Shown in pieces: positions 54,696 through 64,000 of a DNA stretch of 64,000 bases; position 1 is the first letter of the stretch; the number at the start of each line of letters is the position of its first letter. The DNA lies in contig JAFJTR010000024.1 of assembly GCA_022559985.1 (NCBI GenBank), forward strand, positions 248,001-312,000. Direction: 5' to 3'. The notes beneath the pieces were generated by a model, which saw only the letters and a list, made by a program, of their open reading frames with translations, made no database searches and was not told the DNA's origin. This stretch comes from Parastagonospora avenae f. sp. tritici 18332-5 (lineage: Eukaryota > Ascomycota > Dothideomycetes > Pleosporales > Phaeosphaeriaceae). The translations under genes and the position numbers were made by a program.

Positions 54696-55455
54696 GGTGG
54701 GCGAGCTTGTGTATTGTAGTTGTTGGTGTCACAATTTCCGTGGCACTGTGTACAGCGAGGCAAGTTCAATTGCAATTGAATCGTGGCAGAGTGTCGTTGT
54801 TCAAAACGGACGCAGCTCCCTTTTTCTACCCGCACCGCATCCAGCTGCTACTCACGTGTAGGGGCCCAAAATTTCGAGCTGAGCCGCCAAGACCCCACAT
54901 TCGTCACCCACAATCCGAGGCCGCAGTGCTAATCATTCAATGTTTTCGTTTACTAGTGTACCGGATCGTCGATATGGCAAACTCGAAATGCCATGGTTTT
55001 CTGTCTAATGAATTGCGTGCTTGATACATGTTACACACAATTGTTGTTCGCACGGCAAACATTCACGAACGGCAGCCAGAAATGTACACTTCAGTGTTCG
55101 GCCACAATTGCGCCGGAGGTACTTTTCGCCACGCTATGTGGTTCAGGTATACCCTTTCTAGTATTCCATGAAACGTTTCTGCTAATTCCGCATCTTTCCG
55201 ATACCGGCCGCAGAACCTTCGTGGGATGTTCACTCGGTACTTCATCCAACCATTTCACTGTCACGTCACGACAATGACAGAAGGAATGTCTTTTCTACCG
55301 ACAAAGATTCGTGCAATCGATAATGTTAAAACTAGTCTGAACGGTCCAGACTTCGTGGTATCGAAGACTCGCTTGTTTCTCCACTGAACTGCTGCCCAAG
55401 CACTTGCATAGCCGCTTGTAACCCAACTCCACAGAGAGCCTCCATATCCACCAGC
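54696..55455. other. Intergenic: ADE13 promoter and 3' flank of the acyltransferase gene
   Basis: 760 bp, no gene seen. Short frames over 54993-55277 look accidental. No Gcn4/Bas1-like cluster that I could recognise with confidence. Confidence 0.5.
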
Positions 55456-57071
55456 TTAAAGCGCGGGCGCCTTCCAGACATCCCTGTTGATCTTAAAAAG
55501 GTTGCTTTGCTTGTGTGGAAAGCTGACTTCGCGCTCCTTGTAGAAGCCTGCTTCTCGGAGGTATCGTGCGAGCCTGTACTTGTCAGTTGGAGGCCATTGG
55601 CAGGTATCCGATTCACTTACTTCTCATTGTCCACTCGCGGCTCAAGCATCACCCTCTCCGTACGGTTGTCGGCTAGCCAGCAGTAGTGCACAAGTGCGCT
55701 CAACCATATCTTCACTCTGTGAGGTCCCCGGAATTCCTGCTCGCCCACCAGACAATGAAAGCCTCGATCCCAATCACTTGTAATGGGCACATGCTTCCCA
55801 AGATTGTCTTCCTTGACCCAATATATTTCGAAGTAGCCGAACGGCTTCCCATCCCAGCAGCCGATGACTGGGAATGAGTTCTTGGACTTCAGACCGTTCT
55901 TGATGAACTCTTCTTGATGCGCCAATTCGCCCTGTTCGCCCCAGAAGTGCGACACTCGTGGGTCATTCATCCACTTGTGCAGGTGCTCAGCGTCTGATTT
56001 CATATCGACGTTAAGCGGGCTCATAGGCACGGAGTCTGAGGCAGTAATCTGACTGTTTCGCGGTGTAGACACTGGGCCGGACACCGGGCCGCGGTGACGG
56101 AGGGGTTTTGATGAACATGATGCGACTCTGAAAGATAGGTACTGGCCGACGCTAGGAATGTATCGCGTATAGAACACCTCGCCCTGCCTAGGCGGCTTCG
56201 GTCGCACGGGATGCCGAATGCCGTTCGTGAAGACGTATTGCGCGGGTGGAGGTGGGTAGTACGTGGGCAGATGCGAGCTCGAATGGAACGGCCCCGGTGC
56301 TGTTGGCGACCACAATCCTGTCGAAGCCTGCTCAAGCTGCTGCTCTCTTTGCGTGTCACCGCCTATGCCTCGCGCAGGCGATGATGGTCGCGAAGGATAT
56401 GGTGACCCGGCTGGGAACGGTGACTGGGCCATGGGCGACAGCGTAAAGAGGTAGATGCGCGGATCTAGCTGCCAGAAGCTCCTGCGACTGACGAACATGT
56501 GTTGCCAACCTTCGGGCGAATTCTCCTCTTGCGCGCAACCGACGGTCGAGTCTTCACTGGCTATCAGGCCCATGCGCTCGAGCTTGGGCAACACCACCTT
56601 GCCCTTGAATATGCCTTCTCTGTTGATGTTGATCCTCCATTCTCCCTTGGGCTTTCCGGCATCGGCAGTGCTCTTAGAAGCCGCGGTGGTGATCTGAAGC
56701 GTGGGTTCGGGCTGGTGGAAGTACCAATAAAGACTGGCCCAGAGCATCATGGCAATCTGGCGCGTCGGCGAAGCAGCGGCCTTGTAGTCATTGCTGCTCG
56801 GATTCGATATCGAAGAGATGTAGATGTGATCGCCATTGAGCGTCGGTCGTCGGTACCGGTGGGTATGTTTCTTATCCTCTTCAGACAATTCCTGCTGCTC
56901 CTGCCCCTCAGTGTCCAAGTCATCCTCCGAGTTCAGTATAATCGTCCATCCTGGGGGAAATGGCGAATTCGAACTCAGCAGCTCATTCGACTTGAAGAAG
57001 AGGCCTCCGAATACAGGTGTAATTGTCAGCGTCTGGCCATTTGGTAGGTGAACAACGTTGGCGGGGGCCAT
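55456..57071 (-). CDS. GNAT-family N5-hydroxyornithine acyltransferase (SidL/SidF type), 522 aa
   Basis: Family members acylate N5-hydroxyornithine to make the hydroxamate groups of fungal siderophores: SidL uses acetyl-CoA (ferricrocin), SidF uses anhydromevalonyl-CoA (fusarinine). Two exons: 57071-55621 and 55573-55456, 47-bp intron (GTAAGT..CAG, branch CTGAC), phase 2. The N-terminus HLPNGQTLTITPVFGGLFFK is typical of the family. The acyltransferase domain lies in the last ~170 residues: DPRVSHFWGEQG, PFGYFEIYWVKEDNLG, DRGFHCLVGEQEFRGPHR, and TERVMLEPRVDNEKLARYL, ending KAPAL. The C-terminus is not a peroxisomal PTS1, which fits a cytosolic SidL-like enzyme better than SidF. No peptide synthetase or other siderophore gene is next to it. 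It is divergent from SOD2 (558 bp apart), so iron-linked control is possible. Confidence 0.8.
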
Positions 57072-57629
57072 TCTGATGACGATGGTGGGGTAGCTTCAGC
57101 TGTTGAAGAATAGTCAGTAAGACATGTGTTACCTTGATGATTTCTTTTATCTGTAGATCGGCTACAATGATTAGGTATCGCGAGAGATATCAGGCACAAA
57201 TGCAGGCGAAATTCTGGGCATGCACGCACGCGGTCCAGCAGAGCCTGCCATAGCTGTCACTCATCTCATTGTTACGGACCGATCTTGGCCGCGCGGGACA
57301 ATCGCGGGGCGCCTCTAAAAGCTGTAGTCATGACGGCGGGATAGTTTCGTCTATGCGAACGGCTTCTTTTGTATCTTTATGCATCTGCATTGTGACCCGG
57401 CTTACGAGAGAATACATCATACCCACGTTGTGGTTTTCCATTGGTGGTCGGGTCAAGGACGGAAGGAGCTTTGACGTGGGAGCTCGGCGCTCGGGCTCAT
57501 TGAGTATGACGAAATGCGGTCGCTGGACGTGATTATGTAGCAACTTCTTCGTGACTCTCACACCAATACTACAACACCACAAAGTGCCTCTGAAGCCCAA
57601 TTGACGACAACACATCAATTGCAAGCATC
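57072..57629. promoter_or_regulatory. Divergent promoter between the siderophore acyltransferase gene and SOD2
   Basis: 558 bp. A TTATC (GATAA reversed) occurs at 57147-57151 in the context TTATCTGTA, seven of nine positions of the iron-repressor (SreA-type) site ATCWGATAA read in reverse. CCAAT boxes occur on the minus strand near 57439 and on the plus strand near 57566. These are suggestive only. Confidence 0.45.
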
Positions 57630-58432
57630 ATGAACTCCACACTCCTCCGTACATCGGCCCTGCGCTCAGCCGCCAGGGCTTCCGCACCCACCGTCTCTCG
57701 AGCTGGTCTCGCAGGCACCACATTCGTCCGCGGAAAGGCCACTCTCCCCGACCTTTCCTGTAAGTCTACGACCAATTAAAACGTAAGCAACAACTGGCTA
57801 ACTCGCTCAGACGACTATGGCGCCCTCGAGCCCGCCATTTCCGGCAAGATCATGGAACTCCACCACAAGAACCACCACAACACCTACGTGACCTCGTTCA
57901 ACAACTTCAGCGAGCAAATCGCCGAAGCCAAGCAGAAGGAGGACATCGCCGCGCAAATCGCCCTGCAGCCATTGATCAACTTCCACGGCGGCGGCCATCT
58001 CAACCACACCCTGTTCTGGGAGAACTTGGCGCCCACTAGCCAGGGCGGCGGCGAGCCCCCGACCGGCGCGCTCAGCAAGGCGATCAACGATAGCTACGGC
58101 AGCTTGGATGCTTTCAAGGAGAAGTTCAACGCGGCGCTGGCGGGCATCCAGGGTAGTGGGTGGGCGTGGTTGGTCCAGGACACACAAACCGGCAGTGTGC
58201 AGATCAGGACGTATGCGAACCAGGACCCTGTGGTGGGGCAGTTCAGGCCGATTCTGGGTGTTGATGCTTGGGAGCACGCGTACTAGTAAGTCTTATCCGA
58301 TGTCTTGTGATGCTGTAATGCGGAGATGCTAACGTGTATAACAGCCTCCAGTACCAGAACCGCAAGGCAGAGTACTTCAAGGCTATCTGGAACGTCATCA
58401 ACTGGAAGGCGGCGGAGAAGCGCTTCAAGTGA
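57630..58432 (+). CDS. SOD2: Mitochondrial manganese superoxide dismutase, 230 aa
   Basis: Converts superoxide to hydrogen peroxide and oxygen in the mitochondrial matrix. Three exons: 57630-57759, 57811-58285, 58345-58432 (introns 51 and 59 bp). The first ~36 residues (MNSTLLRTSALRSAARASAP and following) are basic and Ser/Ala-rich, a mitochondrial presequence; the mature part starts near KATLPDLSYDYGALEP. Metal ligands are intact: His61 in MELHHKNHH, His109 in GGGHLNHTLFW, Asp195 and His199 in DAWEHAYYLQY. The GGGHLNH and WxWLV patterns fit the Mn rather than the Fe or cambialistic form, though metal choice is not certain from sequence. Length is typical. Convergent with the next minus-strand gene; 297 bp lie between the two stops. 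Confidence 0.97.
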
Positions 58433-58729
58433 ACTACACGACGGGCCTAGGAAAGGGTACTCAACTGCTAGCACTTTCGTAGTAGAAAAAGCGGAATGAA
58501 ACGTGACAACATCACAGGGCAAACAGACCACTGGATAACTATAGCAGGTCATGAATTTGATTATGGTCAGAAAACGAGGGCAATGTCTCCTCCCCGATAC
58601 CGTAAACGCCACAACTTCACCCTCCATGCAAATGCTAAACGCGCCCCTTTATGCAAAAACAGAAAGGTATAAAACTCCGAAAAAGGCAAGGTACTCCTTC
58701 GTCAGTCATTACTCTCCCACAACACTGGC

Positions 58730-61599
58730 TCAGATCTTCCTTCCTCTCCGCCGCGGCAGCCCAGACTCCATGCCCACCGTCGGCGGCACAATGACTTTGG
58801 GTACGGGTAGACCCTTCTTGGGCGTCGCGCCGCCGAGACCGGATCGCTGTGTGTTCTCCTTGCCTTCGGCAGGAAGAGCACTTACGGGCTGGGGCAGCAT
58901 GACCTTCTTTGGTGCAGCGAGACGGCTCTTTCGCTCTTTGGTTGGCTCAACGCCTACGGGTGCGATGTCGAGGGTTGGCAGCTTTGTTTCGGGCTGTGAG
59001 GCTGAGGCAACTGTCATTTTCTTGATCTTGCTGGCCTTTGGACGGGGGAGCTGTTGTGTTGTCGCCGTTGCGGGTGCTCGAGTGACTTCCTTATCTTCGT
59101 CATCGAAAGACGTGGGCGCAAGGAGAGCTTTGGCTGGTGTACCGTTGGCCGTTCCCAGGCCTCTGACTCTTCGCACCTTAGGCGTTGAGTTCTTCGACAC
59201 TTTGCTCTTAGGCTTAGCGCTGGGTGTCGAAACTGCGTCAGACATGCCTAGCTCATCTGGAGTCGACAGACTCTCAGCCTCAGCCACAGTTTCTGGGTTT
59301 TCCTGGTAGTACGCAAGTTGCTCGTCCCAACGGATGTTCTTGCCAACGACGATCTCCCGCGTGGAATCATCCAGTGGCGGCAAGTTGGCGGAGTCAGCTG
59401 CAAGTTTCATGAGGCGTACGGTGACACCGAATGCACCCTGCTTGTTCTTGCGTGTGTTGGCTCGGGTTAAGAGCGAAAGTTCTTGTGCGTCACTCTTCTT
59501 GAGCACGACATGCTCGGTGCCATCAGCGCGGCGAATCGCAATCTTCGATGTCTGAGGTTGCGCTTGCGCTTGTGCTGCGGATGCCGGGGCAGGGAGTCGT
59601 GATTTCTTCGCTCGAGAAGATCGCCTCGAGCCTCGCGAAGACTTCTCGTCCGTCAAGTCCTCTCCTTCCGCGGCGTTGGGGGTGGGTGACGTGAGATTGT
59701 TGTTGTCCATGCTGAGGGTAAGAGTCTGGGAGAGGTCCAGCGTTAACTCATTGTCGTATTTGGAGGGCGAGTTGGGATCCTTTTCTTCTAGGGCTTTGCG
59801 TGGCGATGATAGAGCATGACGGATGACATCTGAGTCGCGGCGGTTCTGTAAAGATTCGCGGCGATGGGTCATGACAGCAGCCTTCTCTGCCTTGCTTGCC
59901 GCCGCGCGGTTGAGGAAGTCCTTGAGCAGAGCCGTATCGTCATCAAGCGCAATGGTCATAGTCGCGTCGTCCGGACTGGACTGCGCGGGAGGCGGTGGTG
60001 GGGAGTGAAGCTTTCGTGGCGCAGGCTCGACAGATGGCGCTCTTGCTGGTGTGAATGAGAGCGTCAATCCATCAGTGATGTCCGCTATTTGAGAGCTACC
60101 TGGCGTCTGGGTAGGTCCATCGTCGTGCATATCCTCTTCCGACAGTTCGGCAAGGTTTGTGACTTCTTCAGGCGCGTCTCGAAGAACACCATGCTCAGGT
60201 TCACCGCTAGCTGAGATATCACTCATGGCTTCTGCCAACATGGGTCGCTCTCCGTGTGCGACTTGCTCGTAGTCTTGTTGGATGTTCAATTGAAGAGATG
60301 CCTCGGTGAATTCTTCATCAGCAGCAGCAGTTGTGTCCAGATCGTCATCCAGTGCCAATTCGTCGTCCATGTTGATATCTACTGACTCTTCTGCATCTGA
60401 AGTCGCTTCCGGGGCCAGAACCACTTCTTGGACTTCTTCTGCGACAGGTTCGACATTAGCCCTCGGCGAAGATGCCAGAGGTAGCGCTGGATACGCGATG
60501 TCGTCAGACGCTTGCCGTGGACTAATGGCTGAGACTGCCGAAGAAAAGGGCTCCGAGATCGGGTCAATATGATCATGGGTGTCTGTATCAGTAATCTCTG
60601 CCACTTGTTGATCCGCTTCATTGCGAGCCGACTCTTGTACTGTGACCATATCTTCTTCCTCGTTTGAATTGCTCTCAATTGGCTCTTCGACATGCTTATC
60701 CATGCCCGAGTCAGCTACGAGCTCGTCGTCATCCATCGCCTTTTCGTTCGGCTCAGGTTCGCCCTGCTCGTTATCGCTCAGTGGGAGCTGGGGATACGCG
60801 ATCTGCTCGAGATGAAGTGGCGACGTGGGAGTCTGTTTCATGGGCGAACAGAAGAAGTTCATAAGGGTGGCATCTTCCGCGGGCGCGCTATCGGCATCAT
60901 CAATGCTGTCATCCTGCATACCACCCAGGCTTCTGTCGTGAGCTAGATCTCCACTGGCTTCTGTGTCCATAGTGAATGTGAAGGTCGACCGCCTGTCTTT
61001 CTGATCGGGGAGCCGGTTCTGGACGTTTTCCATACTCAGTTCCATGACAGACTCCGTGTCTGCGAACGTCTCGTAGCTCAAGTCTCCTGCAGTCGCGTCC
61101 TGTGCATCGTCGCTCTCTGCCGCCTCGTCCTGGTTGTCTGCGGTAGAGTCGTTCGCGCGTGTCGCCTTCTTCCCTGTATGTCACGTCAGCACGTGAGCTC
61201 ATTATGGACCGAGTAGTTCCTACTTGGCAAAACACTCTTCCTGCGGTCCCATCGCGTCCCTTTGAACGCGCGCGTTTTGCCATTGAGCTTGGCGGCCGTC
61301 TTCTCCATGGCCTCGGGGCTCATATGCTGCCTCCTTTTTGTTGCTCGTGACCGCGCATCGTGTTCTTCTTCGTCGTCCTCCTCTTCAGTGGTCTCTGGTC
61401 CACGCGACCTCAGATTGACTCTTCGCCAGATCTTCTTGGCCCGCCCCTCCTCCGTCTTCTTGGTTTCTTGCTTGCGTTCCCATCCTCGCGGTATCCTCGC
61501 GACAGGCAGAGAGCTCGGGTCGAGTAAGGCGGCGTCGGTGTCGTCCCATGTCTGGTTGAAGGATGCGCGCGTCACACGTTTTCGTGGCGAGGGAACCAT
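58730..61599 (-). CDS. Large disordered nuclear-type protein of unknown function, 939 aa
   Basis: Two exons: 61599-61224 and 61173-58730, 50-bp intron (GTAGGA..CAG, branch CTGAC), phase 1; the donor is weak, but the join SVLPRKKATRAND keeps the basic run and the frame. The N-terminal ~140 residues are very basic (MVPSPRKRVTRASFNQTW, KRRQHMSPEAMEKTAA, RAFKGTRWDRRKS). A long acidic middle follows with repeated IAYPxLPL motifs (QIAYPQLPLS, DIAYPALPLA). A likely structured segment is DDDTALLKDFLNRAAASKAE followed by THRRESLQNRRDSDVIRHAL, about residues 480-540. A second is KIAIRRADGTEHVVLKKSDA with a helix after it (about 650-700). The C-terminus is basic with PKVIVPPTVG and RRRGRK. Short ELTLDLSQTLTLSM and VMELSMENV segments recall acidic-hydrophobic docking motifs of kinetochore scaffolds, but I cannot assign a family. 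Confidence 0.8.
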
Positions 61600-63796
61600 G
61601 GCGACGTAACGGCACGTAAGGATGCCGAGGAATACAGAATGTTATATAATCACAAACATCAGCGCGGAAAGAATGTCGTGGTCCGGTGTCTCGTGGTCGG
61701 TTGTGCGTGTCGACCCGTTGGCAGGCAGCGGCAACCACAACAAACATGAACATCACAGCACGCTAGTCCGCTTCGGGCTGTTTCCGCGGCTCGAACTTTT
61801 TGGACCGCATCGACATGAACATCGATGAACATCGCCATACGACCTCGGGAGTCACGTCGCATCCGATACCGCATCGTCGCAAACATCGCAAAGTCCTCTA
61901 CGATGGTTCCAAAGCCACAGGGCAGTGCCGTACAATCGGCCACACACCGACCCCTCCCACCACTACCGAAACTCCGCGTTCGACGCCCGAATAAACCAGA
62001 GGCAAACCCGTGCCTGGGAGTAATGTCATCAGTACTGGGTACGTGGGTCTTGCTATGAATATGCCGGGCCAGAATAGGCGCAAAATGACACGGAGGTGGC
62101 ATCATTGCGCAAGCGATTGCGGTAGAGGAGCATGGAATTGATGACAGAGCTCAAGAGCTAACTCGCTGCACGCAGGTTGTTGGGCTTCTTCAGGATACAG
62201 TGTCCAAGGCTGCGCACAGCTTGAGCAAAAATTACGGCAGTGTATGGATGCGCCAGTACGTACCTCACCAGTGCAAGTGGCTATGATGTCGCTGACTTTC
62301 CTAGCGCGACACAAATGTCAAGAAGAACAACATCAACTACCACCTCTCGAGAATGTATCCGAAGATCAAGGGACCGCACAAGCGGGACTAAACACTTCGG
62401 CAGTCAAGTGTATTACATTACATGGATATCCAACATACGGCGGTTTGCTTGAGCCATCGGCGTCCGCATTTGAGGAGTTTAGAAATCATACCATTGGGAT
62501 GGCGTTACGGATCCATGTACAGACGAATCAATTTTTGTAAAAAGAGCTGGGTGTTCCTGCATACTGTGAAGAAGCGACAATTTCGGTCTTGTTTGACAAT
62601 ATCATCATCCGAGGGAGATATGATCAGGTACCGCAACGACTCGAAGCCCTGTGAGAGAGTGACTGCCGTACCATATGCGAGCCTGGATGGACTCGATGGC
62701 TAATCGCGATGTAGGAAGACATAAAATCTGCTTCGAAGACAGACAGCCTTATTCATCGCTATGTCTTTCTGAAGTAGCTGACAACTTGTTGCGCAACCTG
62801 GTGATACTGTTGTAACACATACCGACACTTGGAACTAGTATCTCCGACTCGATCTTTGGCAACGACACTAAAACAATTCCTTGTGGACAGGATGAAATAC
62901 TGGATATCCTACCTACTCCAGAACATGAGTGGGCTGAGTCGCTGTCTCTTGCGCATATTTTCGTGCCCACGCACGTCTCAGTCCTCTTTCCACTAGCACA
63001 CGGCAGTTCAGATGGGGTGCCGCAGACACCATGTAAGCTCCGTGATCTTTGCATCGGGCGCAGTACCTACAGCCCACGCGAACATCGTCAGGATCTGTTT
63101 TGAGGACCTCGACTCCAGATCTTCGGATCTCAGACAGCGATACTATTAGATGAACACGAAATAAAACACGTTCTTCAAGGATTCTCTCGAGCATCATCGG
63201 GCGTCGCTCACCGAACGGACGCACTGCTATATTTGTACACCCTTGGCAAGCCTCATGCACGCTCAGACCCAATCGCACACCACCCCACTACACCGAAGTG
63301 CACTCAGCCCCGACCAGCTTACATGCCTACATGCTAGCCACATGTGTGATTTCTTCCTTCCTTGAGTGGCTGGCTCTCGCTTCCACGTGTGCAAGGGCGT
63401 TTTACTACCCATCCGATTTGTCTACTCGGGTCAGAGCTGCGTCAAGATGTGTCTATTTTGCATACGCCATGATGCATGAGGGAAGGCTCACTCGCATGAT
63501 CTGAGCGATTCAGCACATGGCACTGGATCGCGAGGGCTAGCTCATGCGAATACATCAGGGAGCTTATAGCTTGTCTTGCTTCTTGTGGTGGGGGAGGTTG
63601 GCCGCATTTGCTCAGCCTGCTCAAACTGGAGCTCTTTATAGTCTGCTTCATCGCGTAACGATCTGCGCAAGCTGTTACAATTCCTTCTCTTGTTTGCGAA
63701 GCTCTGTTGCGCAAAACCTACCTCGACTTCCACCACAAGTTTATCAAAGGGACAGATCTGGAACTGAATCCACTGCTGTTACCACATGGACCCGCA
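61600..63796. other. 2.2-kb intergenic region near the right edge
   Basis: No gene could be confirmed. The minus-strand frame 63278-62913 (no ATG at its start, two ATGs at internal codons 27-28) contains a protein-like stretch with CRYCARCKDHG; it is discussed as an observation only. Other frames (61659-62105, 62244-62540) overlap on both strands and look accidental. A TATA-like TTTATAGT at 63634-63641 lies about 160 bp before the next start codon. Confidence 0.5.
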
Positions 63797-64000
63797 ATGA
63801 TGCTCACTCGCACTCTATGTGCGTTTCTCGCACCCGTCATCGTACACGGCGCTGTATTTCCATGGGCATTACCAGAGCCTACTGCGTTTGCGCCTGCACT
63901 TGACATCTGGAGCCCAGCACCAACTGCGGCAGCTCGACTACCAGATTTCGGAGTCTCCAGACGCGATACACCACAGGGGAATAATACATGCGCCTTTGTG
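63797..64000 (+). CDS. Secreted protein, N-terminal part, cut by the right edge
   Basis: Open from ATG at 63797 to the end of the window (68 codons). The N-terminus MMLTRTLCAFLAPVIVHGAV is a signal peptide (basic residue, hydrophobic core, small residues before the cut). A Pro/Ala-rich linker (PWALPEPTAFAPALDIWSP) follows, and the fragment ends VSRRDTPQGNNTCAFV. The RRD could be a Kex2-like cleavage region, and the xNTCxFV/xTCG-type start of a Cys-containing domain is common in small secreted or GPI-anchored fungal proteins. Function cannot be given from this fragment. Confidence 0.65.
   Translation, partial: MMLTRTLCAFLAPVIVHGAVFPWALPEPTAFAPALDIWSPAPTAAARLPDFGVSRRDTPQGNNTCAFV

Noticed and set aside
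1..64000. CRISPR arrays, prokaryotic operons or phage/integron structures
   Set aside because: The gene structure is clearly eukaryotic, and no regularly spaced identical repeats with unique spacers of the right size were found; the 34.5-35.3 kb array is degenerate with 210-260 bp spacing.

Overview
The window reads as nuclear DNA of a filamentous ascomycete (Pezizomycotina; a dothideomycete, possibly Pleosporales, is my inference from the overall gene set). The reasons are many short introns (mostly 43-61 bp, with GT..AG ends and CTRAC-type branch points), fungal-only families (Uds1 septation protein, Xbp1-like APSES factor, a homeobox plus C2H2 regulator, SidL/SidF-type acyltransferase), monocistronic genes on both strands, and no operons or bacterial ribosome binding sites. 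I find 21 protein genes that I regard as real, one weaker small gene and one tRNA. Exon structures were worked out by hand from reading frames, splice signals and family resemblance.

Layout. 1-9 kb: N-terminal part of a Sas3/Mst2-like MYST acetyltransferase running off the left edge (-), complex I subunit NDUFA1 with a 4-nt microexon (+), arylamine N-acetyltransferase (-), a 996-residue coiled-coil septation protein (+) and a secreted GH5 hydrolase (+). 9-15 kb: DNA topoisomerase II (+). 14.7-20.7 kb: a 6-kb stretch with no convincing gene. 20.7-26 kb: Xbp1-like APSES factor (+), cysteine-type glutathione transferase (-), spliceosomal Snu23 (-), and a conserved protein of unknown function (-). 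27.6-33 kb: six-exon homeobox/C2H2 regulator (+), tRNA-Ser(UGA) (+), mitochondrial-type acetyl-CoA acetyltransferase (-). 33-36.4 kb: gene-free DNA holding a degenerate repeat array in which a 12-bp palindrome is followed by a TATATATA block. 36.4-50 kb: a disordered protein (-), PDK1/Pkh kinase (+), a possible small gene (-), a disordered Met-rich-tail protein (-), and the G-patch splicing factor Spp382/Ntr1 (+). 51-61.6 kb: a single-pass membrane protein (+), adenylosuccinate lyase (-), a SidL/SidF-family acyltransferase (-) divergent from mitochondrial Mn superoxide dismutase (+), and a 939-residue disordered protein (-). The right edge holds the start of a secreted protein (+).

Most genes are housekeeping and are not functionally linked. 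Neighbour pairs that share promoters are Sas3-like/NDUFA1, NAT/Uds1, disordered protein/PDK1, Met-rich protein/Spp382 and SidL-like/SOD2. The least ordinary signals are the palindrome-TATA array (34.5-35.4 kb), the 4-nt microexon, the paired CGG-N6-CCG sites upstream of the glutathione transferase, and an intron in the homeobox regulator whose retention would remove the zinc fingers.
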